Shown here in pieces: positions 18,045 to 27,147 of a stretch of DNA of 64,000 nucleotides. Position 1 is the first letter of the stretch; every line of letters begins with the position of its first letter. The notes below the pieces were generated by a model, which did not search any database, had not been told where the DNA came from, and saw only the letters and a program-made list of their open reading frames with translations. The stretch is from NCBI RefSeq assembly GCF_015158295.1, contig NZ_JACDXV010000002.1:475001-539000 (forward strand). Reading direction: 5' to 3'. Source of the DNA: Devosia faecipullorum (lineage in GTDB: Bacteria; Pseudomonadota; Alphaproteobacteria; Rhizobiales; Devosiaceae). A program made the position numbers and the translations under genes.

Positions 18045-18560
18045 ATGAGCAGACGGGACTTTCTTGCGCTTCTCGGTTCCGGTCTATTGGCCATGGGTCT
18101 TGCCGGCTGCACCAGTTTTTCGCCGGTCTATGGTGGTGGGTCGGACGGTGGCATGGCCGTAGCGCGGTTCAATTTCGCGCCGCCCAGCAATCGGCTGGAA
18201 CAGGTCATCCTCAACCGGCTGAGCGTGGCCTTTCCCGCCCAGGGCGGACCAGGCGATCCGGTGCTGCGGGTTTCGGCGAGCACTTCCTCTCCCGGCGCGG
18301 CCCTCTCCAATGCGATGGCGGTGGGCGCACCGGTCAATGTCCGGGTAGAGGCTTCGGTCTCCATCGTCCAGGATGGGACGACCCTGTTCTCGGCCAGCCG
18401 GTTCGCCAATACGTCCTATCAGGGCGGCAAGCTGGCTCCGACCAATCAGGCTTCGGCCGAAGGGGCGCGGGAAGCTGCGGCGCAGAGCGCGGCCGAGGCG
18501 CTGCGCGCGGCCATCATGGCCGGCTATCGTCCCGGCATGGTCAGCACGCAACCACGTTGA
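18045..18560 (+). CDS. Lipoprotein, LptE-like LPS-assembly candidate
   Basis: A 171-residue predicted lipoprotein beginning 14 bp after lptD, so very likely co-transcribed. The N terminus has a twin-arginine SRRDFL motif, a hydrophobic stretch and the lipobox LAGC (Cys22). The opening CTSFSPVYGG is much like the CGFxPLYG start of alphaproteobacterial LptE, and the body has the same plan: paired strands, then VRVEASVSIVQDGTTLFSAS, then an Ala-rich C-terminal helix (EAAAQSAAEALRAAIMAGY). LptE plugs the LptD barrel. The assignment rests on this layout and on the neighbour, not on a database hit. The 3' end overlaps sdaA by 20 bp, convergently. Confidence 0.65.
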   Translation: MSRRDFLALLGSGLLAMGLAGCTSFSPVYGGGSDGGMAVARFNFAPPSNRLEQVILNRLSVAFPAQGGPGDPVLRVSASTSSPGAALSNAMAVGAPVNVRVEASVSIVQDGTTLFSASRFANTSYQGGKLAPTNQASAEGAREAAAQSAAEALRAAIMAGYRPGMVSTQPR

Positions 18561-19935
18561 CCGCGAGGCCTCCGAGGCTGGTTTCCTTGTATTTCTCGTT
18601 CATGTCGTGGCCGGTCTGGCGCATGGTCTCGATGCAGGCGTCGAGCGGCACGGCATGGGTGCCGTCGCCCTTGAGCGCCAGCGAAGCAGCGGTGACGGCC
18701 TTGACTGCGCCGAAGGCATTGCGCTCGATGCAGGGGATCTGCACCAGCCCGCCCACCGGATCGCAGGTCATGCCCAGATGGTGTTCGAGCGCGATCTCGG
18801 CGGCGTTTTCCACCTGGGCCGGGGTGCCGCCCATGATGGCGCAGAGCCCGGCTGCCGCCATGGCCGAGGCGGAGCCCACTTCGCCCTGACATCCCACTTC
18901 GGCGCCCGAAATGGAGGCGCGATGCTTGATGATGCCGCCAATGGCGGCAGCGGTCAGCAGGAAGTCGCGGATGGCCTCGTCGCCGGTGCCGGCATTGAAC
19001 TGCACCGCATAACGCAGCACGGCGGGGATGACGCCCGCTGCGCCATTGGTCGGGGCGGTGACCACGCGCCCGCCGGCGGCGTTTTCCTCGTTGACCGCCA
19101 TGGCAAACAGGCTCAGCCAGTCATTGGCCATGAGCGGGTCGATCTCGTTGCGCTGCCATTTCTCGGCCAATTGCGCGTGGATGGCGGCGGCGCGGCGCTT
19201 GACCCTGAGACCGCCGGGCAATTCGCCGGAGCGGCCCATGCCGCGATCGATGCAGCCCGACATAGTGTTCCAGACCTCGTCCAATTGCCGGTTCAAGCGG
19301 CTTCGGGAGAGGCGCGCCTCCTCATTGGCCCGTTTCATGGCGGCGATGGAGAGGCCCGAGCCTTGCGCCATGGCCAGCATTTCGGCGGCATCGGCGAAGG
19401 GCCAGGGCACGTCCTGGTCGGCCGGTGAGGCGGTGCGGACTGCATCGAGTTCCTCGGCGGTGACGACGAAGCCGCCGCCGACCGAATAATAGATGCGCCG
19501 CAGCAGCAATTGTCCGTCGCCATCCCAGGCGCTGAACTGCATGCCGTTGGGATGGCCGGGCAGGGGCACGGTCTTGTCGAGCACCAGATCGACGGCGGGC
19601 CGGAAACGATAGGGTGGATGGCCCGGTGGGGCAACTTTCCCCGTCTCGCGGATGGTGGCGATGATTGTGTCCATGGCATCGGGGTCGATGGTTTTCGGAT
19701 GCTCGCCGGCCAGCCCGAGAATGATGGCGCGGTCGCTGCCATGGCCGATGCCGGTAAAGGCCAGCGAGCCATGCAGGCTGACCGTGATGGCGGCGGGCCG
19801 TGCCCGCACCGCGCGCGGCCAGGTGCCCGCGGCCAGATCGTCGAGAAAACGGCCAGCGGCCACCATCGGCCCCATCGTATGGGAGCTGGACGGGCCGATC
19901 CCGATCTTGAAGACGTCGAAAACCGAGAGAAACAT
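18541..19935 (-). CDS. sdaA: L-serine ammonia-lyase (L-serine dehydratase), iron-sulfur type
   Basis: A 464-residue single-chain enzyme converting L-serine to pyruvate and ammonia. The N-terminal beta domain starts [20 protein letters not shown]. The C-terminal alpha domain carries the cysteines proposed to bind the [4Fe-4S] cluster: [17 protein letters not shown] and [19 protein letters not shown]. Length agrees with E. coli SdaA (454). No GGAGG-type site is obvious before the ATG at 19935. Confidence 0.95.
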   Translation of the reverse strand: MFLSVFDVFKIGIGPSSSHTMGPMVAAGRFLDDLAAGTWPRAVRARPAAITVSLHGSLAFTGIGHGSDRAIILGLAGEHPKTIDPDAMDTIIATIRETGKVAPPGHPPYRFRPAVDLVLDKTVPLPGHPNGMQFSAWDGDGQLLLRRIYYSVGGGFVVTAEELDAVRTASPADQDVPWPFADAAEMLAMAQGSGLSIAAMKRANEEARLSRSRLNRQLDEVWNTMSGCIDRGMGRSGELPGGLRVKRRAAAIHAQLAEKWQRNEIDPLMANDWLSLFAMAVNEENAAGGRVVTAPTNGAAGVIPAVLRYAVQFNAGTGDEAIRDFLLTAAAIGGIIKHRASISGAEVGCQGEVGSASAMAAAGLCAIMGGTPAQVENAAEIALEHHLGMTCDPVGGLVQIPCIERNAFGAVKAVTAASLALKGDGTHAVPLDACIETMRQTGHDMNEKYKETSLGGLAVNVVAC

Positions 19936-20075
19936 GGCCCATCATAACCGGACCGGAAGCGGGCGCAATCGCCTCCCCGCCGATTGTTTCGGATTGGACG
20001 ACAGAGCGTGGCGCCATTGCGCCATTGCCTCGCCCGGCAAGCGGCCAATATCCTTCATGCATCAAGGAGAACATT

Positions 20076-20669
20076 ATGAGCCCATATCATTTCCGCGCCG
20101 AGCCCGGCACCGGACCTGACGCCCCGGTCATTTTCCTTTTCCACGGCACGGGCGGCGACGAGAACCAGTTTTTCGACCTGGCCGGGCAGATCCTGCCCGG
20201 CGCCAGACGGGTGGCGCCGCGCGGCGATGTCAGCGAAAACGGAGCACTGCGCTATTTCCGCCGGACGGGCGAGGGCGTCTATGACATGGCGGACCTCAAG
20301 CAGCGCACCGAGGCGATGGCGGACTTTGTTCGCGCGCAGATCGGGGAGGCGCGCCCCTCCCGCGTGCTGGGATTGGGCTATTCCAATGGCGCCAACATTC
20401 TCGCGTCGATAATGTTTGGGGCGCCGGACTTGTTCGACGCGGCGGTGCTCATGCACCCGCTCATACCCTTCGCGCCGGAAGAAGCCGATTTTGCCGGGCG
20501 CGACGTGCTGATCACGGCGGGTCGCCGCGACCCGATCGCGCCGGCCGGGGCAAGCCAGGCGCTGGCCGATTATTTCAGCGCCAACAAGGCCGCGGTTCAA
20601 CTTGCCTGGCACGAGGGTGGACATGAAGTGCGGCCAGAAGAGCTGGCGGCAATAGGGAAATTCCTTTGA
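20076..20669 (+). CDS. Alpha/beta hydrolase, MhqD/hydroquinone-linked carboxylesterase type
   Basis: A 197-residue cytoplasmic hydrolase. FLFHGTGGDENQFFDLA gives the oxyanion loop; the triad is Ser103 (LGYSNGANI), Asp152 (GRRDPIAP) and His183 (EGGHEV). The middle (APRGDVSENGALRYFRRTGE) follows Bacillus subtilis MhqD closely, a hydrolase induced with quinone-detoxifying dioxygenases. The ATG at 20076 has AAGGAG upstream. No dioxygenase gene lies nearby, so the quinone link is family knowledge, not context. Confidence 0.87.
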   Translation: MSPYHFRAEPGTGPDAPVIFLFHGTGGDENQFFDLAGQILPGARRVAPRGDVSENGALRYFRRTGEGVYDMADLKQRTEAMADFVRAQIGEARPSRVLGLGYSNGANILASIMFGAPDLFDAAVLMHPLIPFAPEEADFAGRDVLITAGRRDPIAPAGASQALADYFSANKAAVQLAWHEGGHEVRPEELAAIGKFL

Positions 20670-20798
20670 GGCCGGGGCCCGGGCGGTGGAAAATTAACAG
20701 GTTCATAAGGCGTTGACGTCCAGAATGGGCCGACGAAGAGGTGTCCCATCCGCTCCATCGGTCATCGCATAGCTCGAACCCTGTCGCTCAAGGTTCTG

Positions 20799-22487
20799 GT
20801 GTTTGTGCTGCTCGGCTTTGCCGCGGTGGCCGTGCCGGCCTATGCCGCCTTCAACTGGATCGCCAATTCCACCATTATCCAGCTCGGCACCCTGTTTGCC
20901 GAAAAGCAGGTGCTTTACGACCGGCATCGCGGCTTGGGGGCATTGATGCGCGAGGTCGCGCTCGCCGAGGCACTGGCCGGGAGCCAGGCCATTCGCGACT
21001 GGACCCTTGATGAAGACAATCCGGCGGTGATGCGGCGCGGCATTGCCGAGCTGGAACATTACCGGCAAAGCTTTGCCGACAATTCCTATTTCTTCGTCAT
21101 CGACAGCTCCGGCAATTACTATTTTAACGACGCGGCCAATTCCTATGCCGGTAGCCAGCGCCGCTATGCCGTCGATGCCGAAAACCCACGCGACGCCTGG
21201 TATTTTCACACCAAGGCCCTGGCGCAGGGCTGCCATCTCAATGTCGACAATGATGCCAATCTGGGCGTCACCAAGGTCTGGATCAACTGCGTGATCCGCG
21301 AGGGCGACAGGGTTCTGGGCGTCCTCGGCTCGGGTATCGATCTATCCGCCTTCATTCACGAAGTGGTCAATATTCCCCAGGCCGGGGTGACCTCGATGTT
21401 CGTCGATCGCCAGGGCCAGTTGCAGGCGCATCGGGATCAGAACCTGATCAATCTGGCGAGCCTGTCGGCGGAGACGCGTGACGCGCGCAGCGTGTTCTCG
21501 CTGCTCGATGACGAGACGGACCGGGAGCGGCTGCGGGCGCTGATGGAAGAGGTCGCGTCCGGTCAGAGCATGGTGCGCTCGATCTTCGTGGATATTGACG
21601 GCCATCAGACATTGGTGGGCGTGGGCTATCTGGACCGGATCGGCTGGTTCAACGTCACGCTGATGGACGTGGATACCATTATCGACCGCCGCCTGTTCAT
21701 GCCAATCGCCGCCTTGTTGATCGGGGTGATGGGCCTGGTCGCCTTCCTGCTGATGGTCATTTTCAAGCATACCGTGCTCGACCGGCTGAGCCGGCTGGAG
21801 CGGGCGGTGCGGGGGGCGCAGAACGGCAATTTCGGGCCGGCGCTCAGCTTTGGCGACGGTGCGCAGGACGAGGTTGGTCGGCTCGGCACCGCCTTTGTTG
21901 AACTGGCCCGGACGGTGCACGACAATACGCGCCTGCTGGAAACGCGGGTCAGCGAGCGGACGCAGGAATTGCAGCAATTGGCGTTCATGGACGTGCAAAC
22001 CGGCGTCCTCAATCGCCGCGGTTTTGCCGCCGCCCATGCGGAATGCGCCCCTAAGGGGCAATATGGCGTGCTGCTGATGGACATCGACCGCTTCAAGACC
22101 ATCAATGACAATTTTGGCCATGCCGCCGGCGATCAGGTGGTGATCGAGGTGGCGCGGCGCATTGGCCGGGCGATCGACCGGATCGACACTTGCGCCCGCT
22201 GGGGCGGTGACGAGTATATCGTCCTGCTGCCCGGCGCTTCGCCGCAAAGCCTGCGCGCAACCGCCGAAGCAGTGCTGGCTGGGATCCGCGACCTCACGGT
22301 GGTGCTGCCCGACGGGCGGGAAATCCGAACTTCGGTCAGTATCGGCGCCTGCCTGTCCGACAAGGGTGACCGGCTCGAAATGGCCGCGGACATGGCAGAT
22401 GCCGCGCTCTACATGGCCAAATCGCAAGGCCGCAACCAATTGATGGTGCTCGACCGCGAGATGCAAAAGCAATCCCGGCGAGCCTGA
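20799..22487 (+). CDS. Membrane-bound diguanylate cyclase (sensor, HAMP-like linker, GGDEF)
   Basis: A 562-residue signalling enzyme making cyclic di-GMP. A transmembrane segment at about 3-22 and another near 300-322 flank a periplasmic region with Cache-like stretches (YFFVIDSSGNYYFND, GVLGSGIDLSAFI). A HAMP-like region and short coiled coil precede the GGDEF domain (about 405-555) with the active-site motif ARWGGDEYIVLLPG. The product-inhibition I-site position reads DRID, not RxxD, so feedback inhibition may be lost. The GTG at 20799 leaves almost no residues before the first membrane segment, although the frame is open to 20709 and codes RSIGHRIARTLSLK; the true start is unresolved. Confidence 0.9.
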   Translation: MFVLLGFAAVAVPAYAAFNWIANSTIIQLGTLFAEKQVLYDRHRGLGALMREVALAEALAGSQAIRDWTLDEDNPAVMRRGIAELEHYRQSFADNSYFFVIDSSGNYYFNDAANSYAGSQRRYAVDAENPRDAWYFHTKALAQGCHLNVDNDANLGVTKVWINCVIREGDRVLGVLGSGIDLSAFIHEVVNIPQAGVTSMFVDRQGQLQAHRDQNLINLASLSAETRDARSVFSLLDDETDRERLRALMEEVASGQSMVRSIFVDIDGHQTLVGVGYLDRIGWFNVTLMDVDTIIDRRLFMPIAALLIGVMGLVAFLLMVIFKHTVLDRLSRLERAVRGAQNGNFGPALSFGDGAQDEVGRLGTAFVELARTVHDNTRLLETRVSERTQELQQLAFMDVQTGVLNRRGFAAAHAECAPKGQYGVLLMDIDRFKTINDNFGHAAGDQVVIEVARRIGRAIDRIDTCARWGGDEYIVLLPGASPQSLRATAEAVLAGIRDLTVVLPDGREIRTSVSIGACLSDKGDRLEMAADMADAALYMAKSQGRNQLMVLDREMQKQSRRA

Positions 22488-22555
22488 CGGTCGATTGCCG
22501 TGGTGACGGGGCGAGGATCGCTTGTTATCCTCGTGGCCCTGTTGGAGGTCCGCCA

Positions 22556-23605
22556 ATGCTGCGTTTCGTTTCCATCCTCGCCCTGACCCTGGTCCCGTCT
22601 GCCGGTTCCGTGCATGCGGTCCAGGCGGCGAGCTTTGACTGCACCAAGGCCGTTACCCCATTCGAGCGCGCCATCTGCGAAAATCCCGAGCTCTCCGTCG
22701 CCGATCAACGGCTCGCCGTCACCTATGAAACGGCGACGGGCGGGCTGTCGGATCTGGCGCGCGGCGCGGTGCGGACGGGTCAGCGTGAATGGCTGAGTTA
22801 TGCCCAGCGTGCCTGCACGAAAGATGCCAGGCCGCTCACGACGGGAACATATGACGAGCGCGGCGTCTCCTGCCTGCTGGGGGTTTTCAGCGATCGCAGC
22901 GCGCTGCTGGAACAGAGCCGCATGATCGATGGGCGGCGCTTTTTTCCCATGGCGCGCTATGAGGCATTTCCCGATCCCTATGAAGCCGACAATCCCGATT
23001 CCTGGTTTCCCGTCGCCCGCCATGAATTGAGCTGGGTCGAACTCGATGACGCCGAAGGCCCCGCGCAGACGTTCAACGACATGGTGCGAAAGCAGGGCGA
23101 CCTCGTGGCGCCGGCCTCGTCGGAAGAGAGCGATCCGGATGCCGATGAGGGTGAGGCCAATAACAGCGATACCAGAAATACGCTTTTCGTTCATGAGGTT
23201 GTGGGGCAATCGCGGATCAGCATCAAGGCGAGAACCTATTGGTACGGCCATGGTGCGGCGCATGGCAATTGGAGCCTGACCTATCGCCATTACCTCGTCG
23301 AGAAGGGGCGGCTCATGGAGGCGGGTGACCTGCTTGCCGGCGCAGGATGGGAAAAAGCGTTGCAGGATCTGGCGCTCAAGGCGGCAAAAGCCGAGCATGG
23401 CGACAATCTGATGCTCGATGATCCGCGCTATCTGACCGATGTCGTGGCCGATCCGGAGCGTTGGGACTTGTCCGATCCCTATGCGCTGATCATCCAGTTC
23501 CAGCCCTACGAGATCGCGGCCTATGCCTATGGCGCACCCAATATACGGGTGCGCTGGGAAGATCTGGAGCCCTATCTCGCCGAGGGGGCGTATGAAATCC
23601 GCTAA
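22556..23605 (+). CDS. Secreted protein with LprI-like N-terminal and DUF3298-like C-terminal regions
   Basis: A 349-residue exported protein: signal peptide to about residue 24, then a small cysteine-bearing domain (FDCTKAVTPFERAICENPEL ... REWLSYAQRACTKD) of the LprI/DUF1311 type, known in some members as a lysozyme inhibitor, then a region with YWYGHGAAHGNWSLTYRHYL that looks like the DUF3298/RsiV-type domain. An acidic linker (EESDPDADEGEAN) lies between. Periplasmic; binding a cell-wall ligand is inference. It stands 68 bp after the diguanylate cyclase on the same strand. Confidence 0.75.
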   Translation: MLRFVSILALTLVPSAGSVHAVQAASFDCTKAVTPFERAICENPELSVADQRLAVTYETATGGLSDLARGAVRTGQREWLSYAQRACTKDARPLTTGTYDERGVSCLLGVFSDRSALLEQSRMIDGRRFFPMARYEAFPDPYEADNPDSWFPVARHELSWVELDDAEGPAQTFNDMVRKQGDLVAPASSEESDPDADEGEANNSDTRNTLFVHEVVGQSRISIKARTYWYGHGAAHGNWSLTYRHYLVEKGRLMEAGDLLAGAGWEKALQDLALKAAKAEHGDNLMLDDPRYLTDVVADPERWDLSDPYALIIQFQPYEIAAYAYGAPNIRVRWEDLEPYLAEGAYEIR

Positions 23606-23618
23606 GAATTTTGGGCAT

Positions 23619-24506
23619 TTAGCCTAGAAGGTCGGCCCATTCGGGGTGGCGGCGGAACTGCACCACCACATAGGGGCAGACCGGGTTGATCTTGAAGCCC
23701 TGGGCGCGGGCATCGGCAATCGCGGCCTTGACCAATTGGGCCGCGATGCCGCGGCCTTCGAACTCGGGCGGCACGCCGGTATGGTCGATGATCATGGGGC
23801 CATCGCCGGATTTCCGATAGGTCATTTCGGCTTCGGCGCCGGGCGCCAGGTGAATGACATAGCGGCCGCGCGTGGGGCCTTCTTCGCGCGCGATGTGATA
23901 TTCTGCTTCGGCCATGCTGTTGTTTTCCTTGGTGTTTCTGCTGCGGATCGGGGGCGAGGCCAGTTCGGGGAAGAGGCTGCGCTCGGGCAGGAAAGGGTGA
24001 ATGTCGAGCCCGGCCCGGATGGCGGCGAGGGCTTCGTCCCGCTTGCCCTGATTGTGCAGGATGAGGGCTTTCCCGGCCCAGGCGCCGAAATGGCGCGGCT
24101 CCAGCCTCAAGGTTTCGGCGATGTCGGCCAGCGCCGCTTCCTGGTTGCCGCGCAGGAAATGGGCGGTGGCACGCAGGTTCCAAGCCTCTGGATAATCAGG
24201 ATAATCCTCAACGAGGCGCTGGATGAGCGGCAATTGGCCCGCCGGGCCGGCAAAGCCTGAAGTGCTCATGATTTCAGCGATGCGTGCGGCCAGGACCGGG
24301 TCGTCGGGCTGGGTCCAGATGGTCCAGATGGCATCGGCAATGGCGCGGGCGCTCGGCTCGTCGGTGCTGGCAGCAAGGCCGGCGAAAAGAGCGTCCAATT
24401 CGCCCGATTGGGTAACGCGGTGCGGATCATTCTGCGCAAAAGCGGGCGTGACCGGCGCGAATGCCAGCAGAATTGCAGCGATTGCGAGGCGGATCAGCAT
24501 GCCCAT
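23619..24506 (-). CDS. Exported TPR-repeat protein continuous with a C-terminal GNAT acetyltransferase domain
   Basis: One uninterrupted frame encodes two unlike parts. From the ATG at 24506 there is a signal peptide (ending PAFA), then TPR-like helices (AWNLRATAHFLRGNQEAALADI, AWAGKALILHNQGKRDEALA) to about residue 180. An abrupt linker (IRSRNTKENNS) leads into a roughly 98-residue YjdJ/GTN1-type small GNAT domain (DHTGVPPEFEGRGIAAQLVK, INPVCPYVVVQFRRHPE). An internal ATG at 23915 with AAGGA 10 nt upstream would yield the GNAT protein alone, its usual form. GNATs need cytosolic acetyl-CoA, so the two parts may in fact be made separately. Confidence 0.8.
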   Translation of the reverse strand: MGMLIRLAIAAILLAFAPVTPAFAQNDPHRVTQSGELDALFAGLAASTDEPSARAIADAIWTIWTQPDDPVLAARIAEIMSTSGFAGPAGQLPLIQRLVEDYPDYPEAWNLRATAHFLRGNQEAALADIAETLRLEPRHFGAWAGKALILHNQGKRDEALAAIRAGLDIHPFLPERSLFPELASPPIRSRNTKENNSMAEAEYHIAREEGPTRGRYVIHLAPGAEAEMTYRKSGDGPMIIDHTGVPPEFEGRGIAAQLVKAAIADARAQGFKINPVCPYVVVQFRRHPEWADLLG

Positions 24507-24559
24507 TTCGCCGGCGAGTGTGCCGGTTTCGCGCCAGCGCCGCAAGCCGGAGCCATTGG

Positions 24560-24574
24560 TTAGCAGACTGTTAA
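24560..24574. promoter_or_regulatory. Near-consensus CtrA-type box in a divergent promoter region
   Basis: TTAGCAGACTGTTAA is TTAG-N7-TTAA, one base off the CtrA consensus, in the 116-bp space between the TPR/GNAT gene and the RidA-family gene. Weak on its own. Confidence 0.3.
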
Positions 24575-24622
24575 CATTGAACTGGTCATGTCGGGTTCAA
24601 GACCAATCGAGTGGAGACGTCG

Positions 24623-25021
24623 ATGAGCCCGCTATTGCATCACATGATTTCCTCGGGCCCGCGCCCGGTCGCCCCGTTCAGCCATGCGGTGGAATCCGAT
24701 GGCTGGGTATTCATCACCGGGCAGATGCCGACCGATCCGGCGGCCCCTGATGCACCGCTGCCGGAGGGGGTCGAGGCGCAGACGCGGCGGGTGGTCGAGA
24801 ATCTGAAAATCGTGCTGGGCGGGATCGGCCTGGGGCTTGAGCATGTGACCATGGCCCGCATCTATCTCACCGAATTCGAGCGCGATTATGCGGCGCTCAA
24901 TGCGCTGTGGCCGAGTTTTTTCGCGGCGGGCAAATTGCCGGCGCGAACGACGGTGGGGGTGACGGCGCTGGCGGTCGGCGCGCTGGTGGAGATCGACCTG
25001 GTGGCAAGACGGCCGGGGTAA
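24623..25021 (+). CDS. RidA (YjgF/YER057c/UK114) family protein
   Basis: A 132-residue protein of the Rid family, trimeric imine/enamine deaminases that clear reactive 2-aminoacrylate-type intermediates. It has the family's SHAVESDGWVFITGQMP opening, VVENLKIVLGGIGLGLEHV, and the final LPARTTVGVTALAVGALVEI with the conserved Arg that binds the carboxylate. The ATG at 24623 has GGAG 6 nt upstream; it is preferred to the GTG at 24611. Subfamily and physiological substrate are open. Confidence 0.92.
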   Translation: MSPLLHHMISSGPRPVAPFSHAVESDGWVFITGQMPTDPAAPDAPLPEGVEAQTRRVVENLKIVLGGIGLGLEHVTMARIYLTEFERDYAALNALWPSFFAAGKLPARTTVGVTALAVGALVEIDLVARRPG

Positions 25022-25035
25022 GGCTGCGGTTCGAT

Positions 25036-25115
25036 TGTCGCCACCACCCGGCTTGTCGGGGTGGTCCATGCCTCCGCAAGGTGGATTGCCCGGACGTGCC
25101 GGGCAATGACGATGG
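25036..25115. repeat. Dispersed GC-rich palindromic repeat, two-armed copy
   Basis: Two hairpins in opposite arrangement: CCACCACCCGGCTTGTCGGG followed by GTGGTCCATG, then GGATTGCCCGG-ACGTG-CCGGGCAATGACG. The second core ATTGCCCGG/CCGGGCAAT is shared with other copies in this window. It fills the gap between the convergent ridA-type gene and nadA. Confidence 0.7.
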
Positions 25116-25133
25116 AATGGGGGGGCTCGCCTG

Positions 25134-26201
25134 TCAGTCCTTCTTCCGGGACATTTCGATCATGCGCTTCACGGCCTGGCGGGCGGGGCCGATGATGTGG
25201 TCGGGGATGGTGACTTCCTCGGTGCCGGTATGGAGCGACCAGAGCACGTTTTCGAGATTGATGCGCTTCATATGCGGGCAGATATTGCAGCCGCGCAGGA
25301 AATCGACGCCGGTGGTTTCGGAGGCCACATTGTCGGACATGGAGCATTCGGTGACCATGACGACGCGGGCCGGCCGGGTGGTTTTCACCCAATCGATCAT
25401 GGCGGCGGTGGAGCCGGCGAAATCGACCGCGTCGATGACCTCGGGCGGGCATTCGGGATGGGCGATGATCTTGGCCGATGGATAGGCGTGGCGCAGTTCG
25501 GCAATGTCCTGGGCGGTGAAAGTCTCGTGCACTTCGCAGGCGCCGGCCCAGGTGATGATCTTCTTGTGGGTCTTCTTGGCAGTGTTGCTGGCCAGATATT
25601 GATCGGGGATCATCATCACCGTGTCGCCCTCGACGCGATTGACGATGTCCAGCGCATTGGAGGAGGTGCAGCACACATCGGTCACGGCTTTGACGGCGGC
25701 CGAAGTGTTGACATAGGTGACGACCGGCACGCCGGGATAGCGGGCGCGCATGGCCATGACGTCTTCGGCGGTGATGCTCTCGGAGAGCGAGCATCCGGCG
25801 CGGCTGTCGGGGATGAGAACCGTCTTTTCCGGGTTCAGCATCTTGGAGGTTTCGGCCATGAAATGGACGCCGCATTGCACGATGGTGGACTGGGTGACCC
25901 GGGTGGCCTCCACGGCCAGTTGCAGGCTGTCGCCCACCACATCGGCGACGCCGTGATAGATCTGCGGCACCTGGTAATTATGGGCGAGAATGACCGCGTC
26001 CTTCTCCTTTTTCAGCCGGTTGATCTGGAAGATCAGCGGCGCGTAAAAAGGCCATTCGATCTCGGGAATCTTGTCGCGGACGCGGGCGAAAATGGCTTCG
26101 GTCTCGCGTTCGACGGCCTTGGAAAATTTCAGATCGAAGCTGTCGGCGAGAATCGCGCGCGCATCGGCAAGCGGGGTTATGGCGTTGATCGTCTGTACCA
26201 T
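25134..26201 (-). CDS. nadA: Quinolinate synthase A
   Basis: A 355-residue [4Fe-4S] enzyme that condenses iminoaspartate with dihydroxyacetone phosphate to quinolinate in NAD synthesis. The three-domain NadA sequence is clear: [45 protein letters not shown] and [14 protein letters not shown]. The three cluster cysteines should be Cys110, one of Cys177/178 tentatively aligned, and one of the final Cys305/Cys308 pair. GGAGG precedes the ATG. Its substrate comes from NadB, encoded 21 kb away; nadC is not in the window. Confidence 0.97.
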   Translation of the reverse strand: MVQTINAITPLADARAILADSFDLKFSKAVERETEAIFARVRDKIPEIEWPFYAPLIFQINRLKKEKDAVILAHNYQVPQIYHGVADVVGDSLQLAVEATRVTQSTIVQCGVHFMAETSKMLNPEKTVLIPDSRAGCSLSESITAEDVMAMRARYPGVPVVTYVNTSAAVKAVTDVCCTSSNALDIVNRVEGDTVMMIPDQYLASNTAKKTHKKIITWAGACEVHETFTAQDIAELRHAYPSAKIIAHPECPPEVIDAVDFAGSTAAMIDWVKTTRPARVVMVTECSMSDNVASETTGVDFLRGCNICPHMKRINLENVLWSLHTGTEEVTIPDHIIGPARQAVKRMIEMSRKKD

Positions 26202-26350
26202 TGGGGGCCTCCTGGCATGGGCGATCGGGACAGACCCGCTCCAGTGCGCGGAACCTAGGTATTTTCTTCCGGCAATTCAATCAACGCGCTTGCAGGAAAT
26301 TGGTCGGACGCCTAACGCTGTTGCGATTTTTGCCAGTCGAGGAAAGTTTC

Positions 26351-26986
26351 ATGCCGCAGGACGCAAACGCCATCCGTTCCATTCTTTCGCTGGCCCCGGT
26401 CGTGCCCGTCATCATTCTCGACGATGTGGCGCAGGCCCGCCCGCTGGCCGAAGCGCTGGTCGCCGGGGGCCTGCCGGTGCTGGAAGTGACGCTGCGCACG
26501 CCCAATGCGCTCAAGGTGATGGAAGAAATGGCCAAGGTGAACGGGGCCATTGTCGGTTCGGGCACGGTGCGCAATGGCAGCCACATGAAGGCCTCGGTCG
26601 ATGCCGGGTGCCGCTTCATGGTGTCGCCGGGCGCCTCGCCGCGCCTGCTGGACGCCGCCGACGACATCGCCATTCCGCTGCTGCCGGGCATCGGCACTCC
26701 CACTGAGGCGATGAGCGCCGCCGAGCGGGGTTATTCCTTCCTCAAATTCTTCCCCGCCGAAGCGCTGGGCGGGGCGCCGGTGCTCAAGGCCTTCGCCTCG
26801 CCGCTGCCCGACATCACCTTCTGCCCCACCGGCGGCATCGACGCGGCCAAGGCCAAGACCTATCTCAGCCTGCCCAATGTGATCTGCGTGGGCGGCAGCT
26901 GGATCATGCCCGCCGACGCGCTGGCGAGCGGGGATTTCGCCCGCATCGAGGCGCTGGCGAAAGAGGCGAGCGGGCTGCGGGGTTAA
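26351..26986 (+). CDS. eda: 2-dehydro-3-deoxyphosphogluconate (KDPG) aldolase
   Basis: A 211-residue class I aldolase of the Entner-Doudoroff pathway, splitting KDPG into pyruvate and glyceraldehyde 3-phosphate. Glu45 and Arg49 (VLEVTLRTP) and the Schiff-base Lys132 (SFLKFFPAE) align with E. coli Eda Glu45/Arg49/Lys133, and CPTGGID supplies the phosphate site. The ATG at 26351 follows AGGAAA; upstream frame to 26201 is not family-like. KHG aldolase activity may also exist. No edd or zwf gene nearby. Confidence 0.95.
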   Translation: MPQDANAIRSILSLAPVVPVIILDDVAQARPLAEALVAGGLPVLEVTLRTPNALKVMEEMAKVNGAIVGSGTVRNGSHMKASVDAGCRFMVSPGASPRLLDAADDIAIPLLPGIGTPTEAMSAAERGYSFLKFFPAEALGGAPVLKAFASPLPDITFCPTGGIDAAKAKTYLSLPNVICVGGSWIMPADALASGDFARIEALAKEASGLRG

Positions 26987-27021
26987 ACAGCCAGGGATTG
27001 CGTCCCCAGAATTCTAAACTT

Positions 27022-27106
27022 CATCATTGCCCGGCTGGTCCGGGCAATCCATTCTTGCCGCAGCGCAGCATGGACCGCCGGGACCAGCCGGGTGGTGACG
27101 ATGGCG
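27022..27106. repeat. Dispersed GC-rich palindromic repeat, two-armed copy
   Basis: ATCATTGCCCGG-CTGGT-CCGGGCAATCCAT is followed after a short spacer by CATGGACCGCCGGGACCAGCC and GGGTGGTGACGATGG. The two arms are inverted relative to each other, the same arrangement as at 25036-25115. Lies between eda and modE. Confidence 0.7.
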
Positions 27107-27147
27107 AGGAGGCCGGGCGGGTTGGAAACACGCGGCAATGATTGCGG

